From the NCBI GenBank assembly GCA_037974335.1, contig CM075761.1, positions 10,903,790 to 10,967,789 on the forward strand: 64,000 nt of DNA, read 5' to 3'. The stretch is from Prionace glauca. Taxonomy: Eukaryota; Chordata; Chondrichthyes; Carcharhiniformes; Carcharhinidae. The translations under genes were made by a program, and so were the position numbers. The notes beneath the pieces are model-generated. The model was not told the origin of the DNA. It ran no database searches and worked only from the letters and a program-made list of their open reading frames with translations. Shown in pieces: positions 9,835 to 21,257 of the stretch. How positions within the stretch are numbered: position 1 is the first letter of the stretch; the number at the start of each line of letters is the position of its first letter.

Positions 9835-10125
9835 ATGTAACATCTATTTATTCGTACAAGTGGGGCTTACATTAATAATGAAATGAATTTACTATGAAAT
9901 TCACTTAGTTACCGCACAACGGCACCTGTTCAGGGTAATGCGCCTAACCAGCTCACCTTTCAGACTGTGGGAGGCAACCAGTGTTCCGGGAGGAAACCTA
10001 TACAGACACGGGGAGGACATGCAAGCTCCACACAGACAGTCGTCCAAGCTGAGAATCGAAAATGGATCTGTGGTTCTCTGAGACAGTAGTGCCATGCACT
10101 GTTCTACAGGGCTGCCCCTGGAATA
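9835..10125 (-). mobile_element. Old tRNA-derived SINE
   Basis: Minus-strand copy. GACTGTGGGAGGCAACCAGT near 9962 and CTCCACACAGACAGTCG near 10027 match the SINE body seen at 27086-27432, but with much more divergence. The left part resembles the TTTATTAGTGTCAC-type flank often found with such SINEs. Confidence 0.55.
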
Positions 10126-10622
10126 GAGACAGATATAGACGGAGGGACAGACAGAGACAAAGAGAGGGGCGATGGATCGGGAGAGAGAGTAATACACAGA
10201 AAGTGAGACAGAAATAAAAATGCCATTTGTAAATATTACCTACAGCTGTTCTCTTCAGTAAATTTTGAAATAGAAAATGTGGATATCGAGGCTTTATCCA
10301 GTGTGTCCTTTATGAGCAGTGTGAATGTCTTCTGAGCACACAAGAAGAAAAAAAAATACTTTGCTACTCTTTACAGGCCTATATAATGGTAGGTTCGAAT
10401 TCAAATTTTCAAAATTCACAGAGTCAATGTACAATCAAACCTCACACAACCGATAGTGTATTCCATAACCAATAAAAAGAATGCCCAATTTGCAGCGCAA
10501 TTCGCGACTCCTCAGATACTGAAGCAAACTTTATTTCACTGCAAATGTTCAGGTTTGACCTGATAAGTAACATATTGCCGTACTATGAATGCATCAGACA
10601 GATGTCAATTTTATCTGCCCAG

Positions 10623-11131
10623 TAATCGGCAATGATCAGTATCAAAAACAGGCAAATTAACCACCGCACCTTGATAATGTATGATGTGACCACCACTGAA
10701 TCGCCAACTGTCAACATTCTTGAGGGGAACATTGACCACACTTTCAACTGGACTGTCCACATTAACACATTGGCAGCAGATCCAGAAACATCAAAAAGCT
10801 CCGTCACAGCAATGTGCACTTGGGACGTCAACTTACAAACCCACAACAACTTCCATCTCGAAGGATGAGGACGGCAGATACAGAAGAACACCGCCACCTA
10901 TAAGTTTCCCTCCAAGCCACTCACTATTCTGATTTGGAAATGTATCACTGTTACTTCACACTTGCTGGGTCAAACTCCTGGAATTCCTTCCGTAATTGCA
11001 TTGGGTGTCAACTCACAGCGTGGGGACAGCAGCAGTTCAAAAAGACGGCTCACCTCGCCTTCTCAAGGGCAACTTGAGATGGGCAATAAATGCTCGCCAG
11101 GCAGCAACAGCCATGTTCAGGAATGAATCAA
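10623..11131 (+). mobile_element. Non-CR1 LINE 3' segment with long target duplication
   Basis: The 3' part reads CTTCTCAAGGGCAACTTGAG then ATGGGCAATAAATGCTCGCC, the 3' end of another abundant shark LINE-like family (the minus-strand relative is at 25995-26375). It is bracketed by a 25-bp near-perfect direct repeat, 10598-10622 and 11132-11156, beginning ACAGATGTCAATTT and ending ATCTGCCCAG. No open frame is left. Confidence 0.6.
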
Positions 11132-11159
11132 ACAGATGTCAATTTAATCTGCCCAGGTT

Positions 11160-11510
11160 AAAATTATTGTACCCACTACGCCTATTGTTGTAACAGTGGT
11201 CCACTGTTTTTTGAAGGGGTAACCCCCTTTTATTGCATTCAGCCTGCTTATCATTGTGTACTTCTTATTTCGCTAGCCTGGTGTTACAATTTCAGTTCCA
11301 TGCAAATCTTCTGGGATAATCTTTCAAAATCATGATTTATTTTAAAACAAATGTGGTTCTTTGTCTTTATTCAACTGCATTATTGATCTCCAAAATAGGG
11401 TGACTTTTTTTCAAAGATTATTTCTTATAATTGAAGGTTTATTTGCTTATTTATTTAATTTTACTTTTGTTATCAAAACCTATGCGAATGATCCTGCTCG
11501 AATTACCTGA
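11160..11510. other. AT-rich unique sequence
   Basis: AT-rich, with no open frame, splice-like exon or recognised repeat. I see nothing here. Confidence 0.4.
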
Positions 11511-11514
11511 TTAA

Positions 11515-12605
11515 AAAATGACTGCTCTTATTCAGTCTACATCCTTCTATTCTCTCCCAATTCATCCCATCCAGGAGCCTTCCAAGCGTTGCTATTCTGT
11601 CTGCTACCTGCACCTCCTCCGAAAGTGCATTGCAAGCCCTCCCACACCCTATATAAAGCATCTCCTTAAAGTTGTCCCCTCTCACATTGAACCAGTGCCC
11701 CCAGTAAGTTACACTTCCACCCTAGGAATAATCCTATGACGATCCATCATGTCTATGAATATCATAATTTTGTAGAAATCTATCCAGTCTGCCATCAGCC
11801 CCCAACTTTCCAATGAAAACATCCCGTGTTTATTCAACCCCACTTCAAAGCCAACACCCTCACCACGAGACAACATCCTTGTGAGCCTTCGTTGCACTCT
11901 CTCAAAGGCCTCAACGTTGTTTCGGTGTTGGAGTTACCAGAACTGCACACATTACCCCAAATGTAACCTCAACAAGATTTATGTAGCTACAACATGATTT
12001 CCCAAATCTTGTGTTCAGTGCCCTAACTGATGAACGCCACATGCCATATGCCTTCTTTACCGCCTTGGTCATCTGTGTTTAGAGAACGGTGGACCTGCAC
12101 GCCCAGATCCCTCTGTATGTTAAGATTCCTCAGACTTTTGTCATTTACAGTAGGATTCATATATACATTTGATCCTCCATAGTACATCACGTCACATTTT
12201 TTCCAGAATAATCTTCATCTGCCATTTCCGTGCCCAAATCTCCATTTATTTATCTTGTTGTATCCTCTGACAATCTTCTGTACTATCAACAACTCCACCA
12301 AACTTTGTGTCATCTGCAAACATATTAATCAGAACCCCTTTTTCCTCCAGATCATTTATATACACGACAAACAACAGAGATTTTAGTGTGGCTCTCTGCG
12401 GATCTCCTTTCGCTACAGCTTTCCATTCTTATTCATCTAGCTAGTCCACCTGGAATCCAAAATGAATTTACTTTCCGGATCAGTCAACCGTGTAGAACCT
12501 TGTGAAGGAACTTGACAAAGTCTATGCAAATTCTATCCAAAGCCCTTCACTCATCAATTGTCTTCAAAAAACTCAATTAATTTGGTGAGTTAATACCTTC
12601 AGCCT
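11515..12605 (-). mobile_element. CR1-like LINE, old, degenerate
   Basis: The minus strand contains decayed CR1 ORF2 text from the reverse-transcriptase core (12340-12560) to the C-terminal region (QRRLTRMLSRGEGVGFE near 11870). Reading is broken throughout. Confidence 0.6.
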
Positions 12606-12744
12606 GAAAAAAGTAAGATTTTGTAGCAACTGGAAGTGAACTGTTTCTATGTCAATGGAGTCCCGAATAATGTTCCAATCGACAGCGAAAATGTGACCTT
12701 TACATGGAAGGCCCGTCATAGACCAAGGCGTTTATCCTGGGGAA

Positions 12745-12900
12745 TATGTGTCGTCATATCCTGAAACTGAGATGATTGACTTCCAACCACCACAGCCATG
12801 TTCCGATGTCCCACATATTATTCCAATGAGCGGAGGTCTCCCATTGCTGAATCCCATTCTCTCCTGTTTTGCAAGGGCTACATTTTGGAAAATGCTGAAC
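12745..12900 (-). mobile_element. Fragment of the same non-CR1 LINE family as 10623-11131
   Basis: CTGAGATGATTGACTTCCAA and CCAATGAGCGGAGG resemble an internal part of that LINE read in antisense. Short and diverged, so the family assignment is tentative. Confidence 0.4.
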
Positions 12901-13140
12901 AGATATTAACGTTACTAACTCCTTAATTACAGGTGGATTTCAATTATATCTCAGCTGCGATGAGATATGTGGTCAGCCTCCTGTACAAACACAATGAACA
13001 TTTTTGGATAGACAGGGACTTATTATGGAGAATCAACATGGCTTTGTGCGTGGTAAGTCATGTTTGACCAATCTGTTGGAGTTTTTCGAGGAGGTCACCA
13101 GGAAAGCGGGTGAAGAGAAGGCGGTGGATGCTGTCCACCT

Positions 13141-13518
13141 ATCCTACATATGTTGTATCCTACCCATTCAAACTCATGACAGTACTCATTCTGCTCTGTC
13201 CCTTCTTCACAATCAGAACTAGAGGGCACAATCTCAAAATAAGGGGGGGGGGGGCAGTTTAGATCAAAGTTGAGGAGGAACTTCACTCAAAGGGCGGTGA
13301 GTCTCTGGAAATCTCTGCCCATTGAAGTGGTGGAGGCTACCTCGCTGAACATATTTAAGTCACAGGTAGATATGTTTCTGATTGATAGGGGAATTAAGGG
13401 GAGAGAGTGGGAAAGTGGAACTGATCCACTTCAGATCAGCCATGATCTTATTGAATGGTGGGGCAGGCTCGAACGGCTAGATGGCCTACTCCTGCTTCTA
13501 TTTCTTATGTTCTTATGT
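13141..13518 (+). mobile_element. CR1-B LINE 3' fragment nested in the older CR1
   Basis: Contains AVSLWKSLPIEVVEATSLNI and the 3' end GCCTACTCCTGCTTCTATTT with a TTATGTTCTTATGT tail. It interrupts the older CR1 between VDAVH and YLDFRKAFD. ACCT flanks it on both sides (13137-13140 and 13519-13522). A G-run lies near 13245-13254. Confidence 0.75.
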
Positions 13519-13675
13519 ACCTGGATTTCAGAAAGGCCTTTGACAAGATCCCCCATGGGAGGTTAGTTAGGAAGGTTCAGTCGCTAGGTAGACATGGGGA
13601 GGTTGTACATTGGATTAGACACTGGCTCAATGGAAGAAGCCAGCTAGTGGTAGTGGAGGATTGCTTCTCTGAGTG

Positions 13676-15622
13676 ATAAGGCAGGGGGGTTTTGGTAGGT
13701 CGCGGGAACCGTGGTGCACGAAGGCTGTGTTGAACCTAGTCAGGAGGAAAAGGAAGGTATACAAAAGGTTCAGGGAACTAGGAGAGGTTAAGGATCTTGA
13801 AGAATATAAGGACTGTAGAAAGGAGGTTAAAAGGGAAATTAGGAGAGCCAGAAGGGGTCATGAGAAGACCTTGGCGGGTAAGATTAAAGAAAATCCCAAG
13901 GCCTTCTATAAGTATGTGAAAGGTAAAAGGGTGAGAAGGGAAAGGATAGGACCTATAAAAGATGAAGGGGGAAAGGTCTGTGTAGAACCAGAAGAAATGG
14001 CGGAGGTGCTTAATGAGTACTTTGCATCAGTATTCACAGTGGAAGCTGATTTGGGAGATCTTGCTATGGACTTGCAGCAGGTGGAAAAGATTGAGTACGT
14101 GGACATTAAAGAGGAGGATGTGTTAGAACTTTTGAATTCTATCAAGGTAGATAAGTCGCCGGGACCAGATGGGATGTACCCCAGGATACTGTGGGAGGCC
14201 AGGGAAGTGATTGCAGAGCCCTTGGCGATGATCTTTGCGTCGTCAATGGAGACGGGAGAGGTTCCGGAAGATTGGAGGATTGCGGATGTAGTCCCTATTT
14301 TCAAGAAAGGGAACAGAGATAGCCCGGGAAATTACCGCCCGGTGAGTCTGACCTCAGTGGTTGGTAAGCTGATGGAGAGGCTTCTGAGGGACAAGATTTA
14401 CGACCATTTGGAGAGGTTTGACATGATCAGGAATAGTCAGCATGGATTTGTCAAGGGCAGGTCGTGCCTTACGAGCCTAGTTGAGTTCTTCGATAATGTG
14501 ACTGAACACATTGACGAAGGAAGTGCCGTGGACGTAGTGTACATGGACTTCAGCAAGGCTTTTGATAAGGTCCCCCATGCAAGACTTCTTGAGAAGGTGA
14601 GAGGGCATGGGATCCAAGGGCCTTTGGCCTTGTGGATCCAGAACTGGCTTGCCTGCAGAAGGCAGAGAGTGGTTGTGGATGGGTCTTTTTCGGAATGGAG
14701 GTCAGTCACCAGTGGGGTGCCCCAGGGATCTGTTCTGGGACCCTTGTTGTTTGTCATTTTCATAAATGACCTGGATGAGGAAGTGGAGGGATGGGTTAGC
14801 AAGTTCGCTGATGACACGAAGGTCGGCGGTGTTGTGGATGGTCTGGAAGGATGTCAAAAGTTGCAGCAGGACATAGATAGGATGCAGGAATGGGCGGAGA
14901 AGTGGCAGATGGACTTCAACGCGGATAAATGTGTAGTAGTCCATTTCGGCAGAACCAACGGGATGAACGAGTACACTATTAAGGGAAGGGGTCTTAGTAG
15001 TGTTGAAGAGCAGAAGGATCTCGGGGTCCGGGTTCACAGGACTCTTAAATCGGCCTCGCAGGTGGAGGAGGTGGTCAAGAAGGCGTATGGTGTACTGGCC
15101 TTCATTAATCGAGGGATTGAGTTTAGGAGTCGGGAGGTAATGCTGCAACTTTACAGGACCCTTGTCAGGCCTCATTTGGAGTACTGTGCGCAGTTCTGGT
15201 CGCCTCACTATAGGAAAGATGTAGAAGCTATTGAAAGGGTGCAGAGGAGATTTACAAGGATGTTGCCTGGACTGGGAGGCATGCCTTATGAAGATAGGTT
15301 GAGGGAGCTGGGACTCTTTTCCCTGGAGAGGCGAAGGTTGAGAGGCGACCTGATAGAAGTTTATAAAATGTTGAGAGGAATAGATAGGGTGGACTCTCAG
15401 AGGCTATTTCCCCGGGTTGAAATGGTCGCTACGAGGGGACACAGATTTAGGGTGCGGGGAGGGAGGTACAGAGGTGATGTTAGGGGTAAGTTTTTCACTC
15501 AGAGGGTGGTGAGTGATTGGAATCGGCTGCCGTCGTCGGTGGTGGAGGCGAACTCGCTGGGGTCTTTTAAAAGACTTCTGGATGAGTATATGGGGTTTAA
15601 TGGGATTGGGGGTTATAGATAG
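13676..15622 (+). CDS. CR1-clade LINE ORF2 fragment: reverse transcriptase (about 648 aa)
   Basis: Open frame from the truncation point to the stop at 15620-15622. It has the same motif order as copy 1: [51 protein letters not shown] with the catalytic Asp pair, and the C-terminal RRFTRMLPGLGGM. It lacks the endonuclease and the first part of the linker found in copy 1. Two or three residues differ from copy 1 (for example HRFRVRGG against HRFKVRGG). There is no element start codon; the frame runs in from the flanking LINE. Confidence 0.88.
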   Translation: MRQGGFGRSREPWCTKAVLNLVRRKRKVYKRFRELGEVKDLEEYKDCRKEVKREIRRARRGHEKTLAGKIKENPKAFYKYVKGKRVRRERIGPIKDEGGKVCVEPEEMAEVLNEYFASVFTVEADLGDLAMDLQQVEKIEYVDIKEEDVLELLNSIKVDKSPGPDGMYPRILWEAREVIAEPLAMIFASSMETGEVPEDWRIADVVPIFKKGNRDSPGNYRPVSLTSVVGKLMERLLRDKIYDHLERFDMIRNSQHGFVKGRSCLTSLVEFFDNVTEHIDEGSAVDVVYMDFSKAFDKVPHARLLEKVRGHGIQGPLALWIQNWLACRRQRVVVDGSFSEWRSVTSGVPQGSVLGPLLFVIFINDLDEEVEGWVSKFADDTKVGGVVDGLEGCQKLQQDIDRMQEWAEKWQMDFNADKCVVVHFGRTNGMNEYTIKGRGLSSVEEQKDLGVRVHRTLKSASQVEEVVKKAYGVLAFINRGIEFRSREVMLQLYRTLVRPHLEYCAQFWSPHYRKDVEAIERVQRRFTRMLPGLGGMPYEDRLRELGLFSLERRRLRGDLIEVYKMLRGIDRVDSQRLFPRVEMVATRGHRFRVRGGRYRGDVRGKFFTQRVVSDWNRLPSSVVEANSLGSFKRLLDEYMGFNGIGGYR

Positions 15623-15725
15623 GTCTATAGATTGGTGGGGTTGATGCGATCGGCGCAACTCGAGGGCCGAAGGGCCTGTTTGTGCTGTAATGTTCTATGT
15701 TCTATGTTCTATGTTCTATGTTCTA
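13676..15725 (+). mobile_element. CR1-A LINE, copy 2, 5' truncated
   Basis: Nearly identical to copy 1 at 3958-6151 but beginning about 160 bp further into the element. The 6-bp direct repeat TGAGTG lies at both ends (13670-13675 and 15726-15731). The tail has at least four ATGTTCT units. Differences from copy 1 that I can see are few, such as the GGTACGTTTTT/GGTAAGTTTTT position. Confidence 0.9.
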
Positions 15726-15731
15726 TGAGTG

Positions 15732-16371
15732 GAGGCCTGTGTCGAGTGGTGTGCCGCAGGGATCAGTGTTGGGTCCATTGTTGTTTGTCATCTATATCAA
15801 TGATCTGGATGATAATGTGGCCAGTTGGATCAGCAAATTTGCTGATACAAAGATTGGAGGTGTAGTGGACAGTGAGAAAGGTTTTCAAAGCTTGCAGAGG
15901 GATTTGGACCAACGAGAAAAATGGGCTGAAAAATGGCAAATGGAATTTAACGCAGGCAATTGTGAGGTATTGCACTTGGGAAGGACAAACCAAAGTAGAA
16001 TGCACAGGGTAAAAGTTAGGACTCTGAAGAGTGCAGTTGAACAGAGGGATCTGGGAATACAGGTGCAGAATTCCCTAAAAGTGACATCACAGGTGGATAG
16101 GGTCATAAAGAATGCTTTTGGTACATTGGCCTTCATAAATCGGAGTATCGAGTATAAAAGTTGTAGTGTTGTGGTAAGGTTATATAAGACATTGATGAGG
16201 CTGAATTTAGAATATTGTGTGCAGTTTTGGTCACCTAATTACAGGAAGGATGTAAATAAGGTTGAAAGAGTGCAGAGAAGATTTACAAGGATGTTGCCAG
16301 GACTTGAGAAGCTGAGTTACAGAGAGAGATTGAATAGGTTAGGACTTTATTCCCTGGAGCACAGAAGATGA
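15732..16371 (+). pseudogene. Older CR1 ORF2, C-terminal part
   Basis: Continuation of the older CR1 after the copy 2 insertion: [68 protein letters not shown] and RRFTRMLPGLEKLSYRERL. The catalytic motif reads FADTK instead of FADDTK, so one of the two Asp residues is missing. The frame stops at 16371 and the remaining C-terminus (16372-16700) is out of frame. An inactive LINE relic. Confidence 0.75.
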
Positions 16372-16953
16372 GGGGAGATTTGATAGCAGTGTGTAAGATT
16401 TTGATGGGTATAGATAGAGTGAATGCAAGCAGTCTTTTTCCACTGAAGCTTGGGGAGAGAAAAAAAAAACAGGGGGCATGGGTTAAGGATGAAAGGGAAA
16501 AAGTTTAAAGGGAATATTGAGTGTTGGGGGGGGGGGCTTCTTCACTCAGAGAGTGGTGGGAGTGTGGAATGTGCTGCCAGATAAAGTGGTAAATGTGGGG
16601 TCACTTTTAACATTTAAGAAAAACTTGGACGGGTTCATGGATGTGGAGGAAGATGGTTCAAGTGCAGGTCAGTGGGACTAGGCAAAACATTGTTTGGCAC
16701 AGAGAAGAAGGGTCAAACGACCTGTTTCTGAGCTGTAATTTTCTATGGTTCTATGGTTCTATATGGGCAACCCGACTCCCCCACTTGTCAGTGACTTCCT
16801 CCTGATCACTGAATCTCCCTCACGAGAAACTACCTACTCCCCAAAAATCTGCCCATATCATATTCTCTTGGACGCAAATCTCTGACTCACCCAGTTACTC
16901 ACCAATCCGATCTGACGCAGTTACCTCCTTATACACTGAGGCAACACCCATCC

Positions 16954-16955
16954 CA

Positions 16956-17002
<47 letters not shown>
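16954..17002 (+). repeat. (CA)n microsatellite
   Basis: About 24 uninterrupted CA units. Confidence 0.95.
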
Positions 17003-17354
17003 GCTCTGACTGCACCAGGATCAAATTACACTTCACGGAGAGAGAACTCTACCCATCTACATGCTCACTAATAGGCACCTCGACACCCTGTCCAGCTGCA
17101 ATCTCACCATCAGCCATCCTTCATATCCGACACATTCAAACTCCGGATAGTATTCATTCTGCCCTGTCACTTCTTCACTAACATTCACTCACTCACTAAC
17201 ATTCCCACTGGACATTAAAACTTGTCAGATAGCAGCACATTTGACAGTTCAATCGTAGACTTATTCACTTTGAAATTCATTGTAAACACCTAAATCACTG
17301 TGATCTGTCAATGTAATTATGGGTAATGTTAAAAAAGTAATTATTGCGTCTAGA

Positions 17355-17450
17355 ACATAGAACATTACAGCACAGCACAGACCCTTCGGCCCTCAATGTT
17401 GTGCCGAATGATGTCCAATCCCAAGATCAATCTATCCCATTCCCTTCTGG
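17355..17450 (-). mobile_element. CR1 3' end, short
   Basis: AGAACATAGAACATTACAGC with CCCTTCGGCCCTCAATGTTG is the inverse of a CR1 3' end. It breaks off after about 95 bases. Confidence 0.65.
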
Positions 17451-17459
17451 TTTCATGAA

Positions 17460-18590
17460 GGTGCTTTGAAACAATTGCTTGTAACTATTTGCCCTGTTAA
17501 GTGTCCCATGTAACTGGAACTCAGTTGAACATGTTTTTATTGGCCATCATCAAATTGACAATTTTCAGTTTCGTTAATCAATTATATTTCATAATTATTC
17601 TGCACAAAATGCTGTGGCTAGTTTAACCGTTCTTTCCAAAACTAGAAGCAATATTTCACATTAAACCAGCACATCTGTTGTCTCTCAGACGTAATATTTG
17701 TGAATATTCAACAATGAGAAAATTTATTTTGCTATTTTATTTCTTCTGCTGCATTTGCTCATGATACACATCGTTATTTCACCGAGCATTTGAGAGCAAT
17801 CCCAAATTCACAATTAATTATAAAGGTTTTTATCTTTATTTTTGTTCACACGCCCAAGTAGCCATATTTCTAAGTACTGCAGAGAACCTTTCATTTCCTG
17901 AAGAAAAAAAACAACTCTCCTCCCATGTCTGTAACCTTGTCCACTGTTCTTCGAAATGTATATTAACAATTACATGCAGCTGTGAGCATCAATTCAATAA
18001 GGCAGCTAAAATGTATAACTGAATTTCACCGTGTATACTTATAGTTCCAAATTAAGAGTTTTCCCAAACTTTGTTTGCTTTTTGGTCTCTTACAAATACA
18101 TATTAATTAGTTCAATGATCGTATTACCAACTGTGCCTGCCTAACCAAGGTCTTACATAATACAGCGGCGCAACTGAATTCCTCTCACCCAATGTGCATT
18201 CACAGGAAAGTATCCAAGTGGCTTTCTCTACCATCCCTACCCTCCTGCTCACGTTCCCACAAAACGTTGCCATGGAATTGCATGAAATGTTGATCTCCTT
18301 GATGTTTCCTCGCCTGAATGTGAAGCATCAATGCATTTGTATTTTTGTTTTAAATTTAGTGCATCTCAATTTGGTCTTCTCTAGAACATGGTGACCAGGC
18401 AAAGACTGTGTGACTGTTCACAATGGAGCAGCATCCACTCAGTCCATGAAGTGAAATTGGATTTTGCCATTTTAATTCAGCAACATCTTTTCAGTTCTCA
18501 CATTTCTGTACGAATGTTGCAGAGGAGGCCGGCGCAATAATGAAAACAATAGCATATCTTGAGATTTAACATTGCGTTCAGCAACTGTAA
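17460..18590. other. Unique AT-rich sequence
   Basis: Over 1.1 kb without a recognisable repeat, long open frame or exon with good splice sites. One 66-residue plus frame (18194-18394) has no features I recognise. Confidence 0.4.
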
Positions 18591-18597
18591 TAAAGTC

Positions 18598-19075
18598 ATA
18601 GAGTCATAGATGTTTACAGCATGGAAACAGGCCCTTCAGCCCAACTTGTCAATACCGCCCTTTATTTTCAAAAACCTCTAAACTAATCCAAATTGCCACA
18701 TTTCTCTCATGTCCCTTTATACCCATTGTACCCATGTAACTGTCTAAATGATTTTCAAATTAAAAGATTGTACCCGCCTCTTCTACTACCTCTGTCAGCT
18801 TGGTCCAGATACTCACCCCCCACTATGTGAAGTAAAATGCCCCTCTGGACACTTTTGTATCTCTCCCCTCTCAGCGAAAACTTATGCCCTCTAGTTTTAG
18901 ACTTTTGGGAAAAGATGTTGACTATCTTGCTGATCTGAGCCCCTCATTATTTTGTAGATCTCTATAAAATCACCCCTCAGCCTCCGACGCTCTAGAGAAA
19001 AAGTCCCAGTCTATCCAGCCTCTCCTTATAGCTCAATCCATCAAGTCCTGGTGGCATCCTAGTAAATGTTTTCGT
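18598..19075 (-). mobile_element. CR1-C LINE 3' part
   Basis: GTCATAGATGTTTACAGCAT and GGAAACAGGCCCTTCAGCCC mark the inverted 3' end. The text to the right (CTCTCAGCGAAAACTTATGC and TCCAGCCTCTCCTTATAGC) is the C-terminal ORF2 region in antisense. Several frame breaks. Confidence 0.75.
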
Positions 19076-19274
19076 TTCCTACCCTTATGTGTTGTTCCAG
19101 TTCTTATTTGAAATGGTTACCACCCCATACGCTGTCTGCTCCGACAATGCTATGTGTCATCTTTAACAAACAATACACGCCTGAATGTTCACAAAATTCA
19201 AAGGGGTGGAAAGAAAGACTGAAATCCTGAGATTCTCCGTGAAATTACATTTGAGTGCGTGGAATGACAGGGAG

Positions 19275-19340
19275 GTTATGGGGTATGGGGGGCGGTGGTG
19301 TCGGGGGGGTGGGTGGGTGGGGGTGAGGGGGAAGGGTGCT
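19275..19340 (+). repeat. G-rich tract
   Basis: GGGGGGTGGGTGGGTGGGGG-type sequence with several runs of three or more G, of a kind that could form a G-quadruplex. Confidence 0.7.
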
Positions 19341-19809
19341 TAAAGAAGCCATCCTTGAAATGGGAAGCTTCGAGCAACTACATTACAGCAGTAAAATTGT
19401 AAGTTTAAATGAACAAAACTTGTTTACTTCACAATCTCACTGTTAACACAATTGTCTTTGCACACGGCGCATTATCAATGTGTATTCATATATTCCTAAA
19501 ATTGTTAATTATAAGTAATTCCTTGAGGACAAGTTCTATATTGTGGGTATATGATGCATGCAATTCAGATTTATCCATTTAGATATGTGTCCATGGAACT
19601 GCACGCACAGTACCTCCAATACTGCATTTAAAATATCATTGACTTGCCAGAACAATCTTTCTGTTGCTGTTTCTGTGTATTTACCAATACAGACTTTTTC
19701 TTTGCTATTCAAAAATCTGTCCTAATGTCAAAATTATCCTTCATCTTCCTTCTGCTTCACCCTTCTGCTTCCAGCAATCCCAGACCCAACTCATTTCCAA
19801 CTGTGTTCA

Positions 19810-20340
19810 GTTCTGTAGAACCATACAATATCTACAGTGCACATGGAGGTCACTCCGTTTGTCAACACCGATTGCTGGAAAGGACACTGGACCCAGGCTC
19901 TCCTGCTGCCCCACCACCGGAACTCAGCTCTTGAACCCTGGGTAATTTACCTAGCCTACACATCTTGGGACGCTAAACAGCAATTTAGCATGGCGAAATA
20001 GCCTAACCTGCACATCTTTGGGCAGTAATGTCCAATTTACTGTCGCCAATCCACCGATTGACCTCATTTCCAGACAGGCAGGGGAAAAGTATTGTGACCA
20101 ATTCAGCTAACCTGTACACCCTCGGAGATTAAGGGGTCATTTAGTCCGACCAATCCACATTACCTACAGCTTTAGACACTAAGCGGCAATTTAGCAAGGT
20201 CGATCCACCTACCCTCCACAGTTTGGAACGGTGTGAGAAAACCAGATAATCCGGAAGTAACCCACGCAGACACGGCGAGTGTGAAAACTTCACACAGACA
20301 GTTTTTGTACCAAGATCCCTCATGTTGTAACCGGTGCATT
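19810..20340 (-). mobile_element. Old tRNA-derived SINE remnants
   Basis: GCAATTTAGCATGGCGAAAT, CTGCACATCTTTGG and AACTTCACACAGACAG are pieces of the minus-strand SINE body. Similar phrases recur (CAATTTAGC three times), suggesting two or more overlapping decayed copies. Confidence 0.45.
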
Positions 20341-21257
20341 TACTGATAATGGAGGTTACTGATTCACCGATCAGAAAGGCTTGGGTGGAAAAAGAGAGAA
20401 GGGTGGGAGGTCAGCTGTTGGAAGAATTCCGCATTATTTATAAAATTATCGAGAAGCAATTTCTACTTGTTCGCAGACCAAGCTTTGTGGAACATGGCCA
20501 TTCGCAATTCTAGTGCAATAAAAACAAGAGGCATTTTTAGGGCAGTTGTAGAAGATGGAACTTAATCTGTACATGGAATACTTGAAGCCAAAAACTCAGC
20601 TGCTGTTTAGGAGGGTTGGATATTGGAATCATCGAAGCTGATGTTGCCCTTGGTAGATGGAATAAATGGTGCAAATCGGGAGTGGAGTTCTCATTGTGGA
20701 TTTCACCTGGCGGCGTTAATGGCATTTTCCTTAGCTGTTTAGTCGTATAAAGCGTCCATCGGAGGTTCCCAGTGAAATTATTGTGACTTTCAGAAAAAAC
20801 AAAAGCAAGCAAAGCTTCGAAAAGGAATCGAGTTATGGTAATTGAAAATATAAGTGTCTTCTATAATTATTTACTGGCAGAACTGAAGATGAATTGAATG
20901 CCTAATTATGTACCTCGTTGACCTTATGAATGATTGCAAATATTTGACGTCGGTTGACATGAAGTGCTCAAATCTTGAAGGTTTGCTTGTACAAGGGACA
21001 GAATGATGTAGCACAGAAATACACTGACCTCGGCATGTGATTAACGTAATTAAACCCACACAGCCAGCAAGAAAACATTCTGTTGATTTAATTTACGAAG
21101 AGGTTTGAAAAACAAATGCAGCGACTGGCGGATATTGTGGCCGTGATTGTTGTGAACATGTTCTTAAAGCCAATTGTGTTTCTCTTGATAATTGCTCTCT
21201 TGTGGTTTCCTGTTTATTGGAGGGAAGGTGCTTGCATAACTTTCTGCAAAAAGACAT

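Larger units (their letters stand above)
12985..16755 (+). mobile_element. Older CR1 LINE carrying two nested CR1 insertions
   Basis: One older CR1 is readable in three pieces. 13004-13140 gives MENQHGFVRGKSCLTNLLEF. 13519-13675 gives YLDFRKAFDKIPHGRLVRKV and ends DCFSE. 15726-16755 resumes with [16 protein letters not shown] and ends with a TTCTATGGTTCTATGG tail. The gaps are filled by a CR1-B 3' end (13141-13518, flanking repeat ACCT) and CR1-A copy 2 (13676-15725, flanking repeat TGAGTG). The pieces join at the exact points where the protein text continues. Confidence 0.85.

Noticed and set aside
9681-9875. Arg/Glu-rich plus-strand frame
   Set aside because: Product of the AGAGAC repeat.
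19275-19340. G-rich tract considered as a promoter CpG island
   Set aside because: It is almost only G and T with few CG steps, and there is no gene start nearby.
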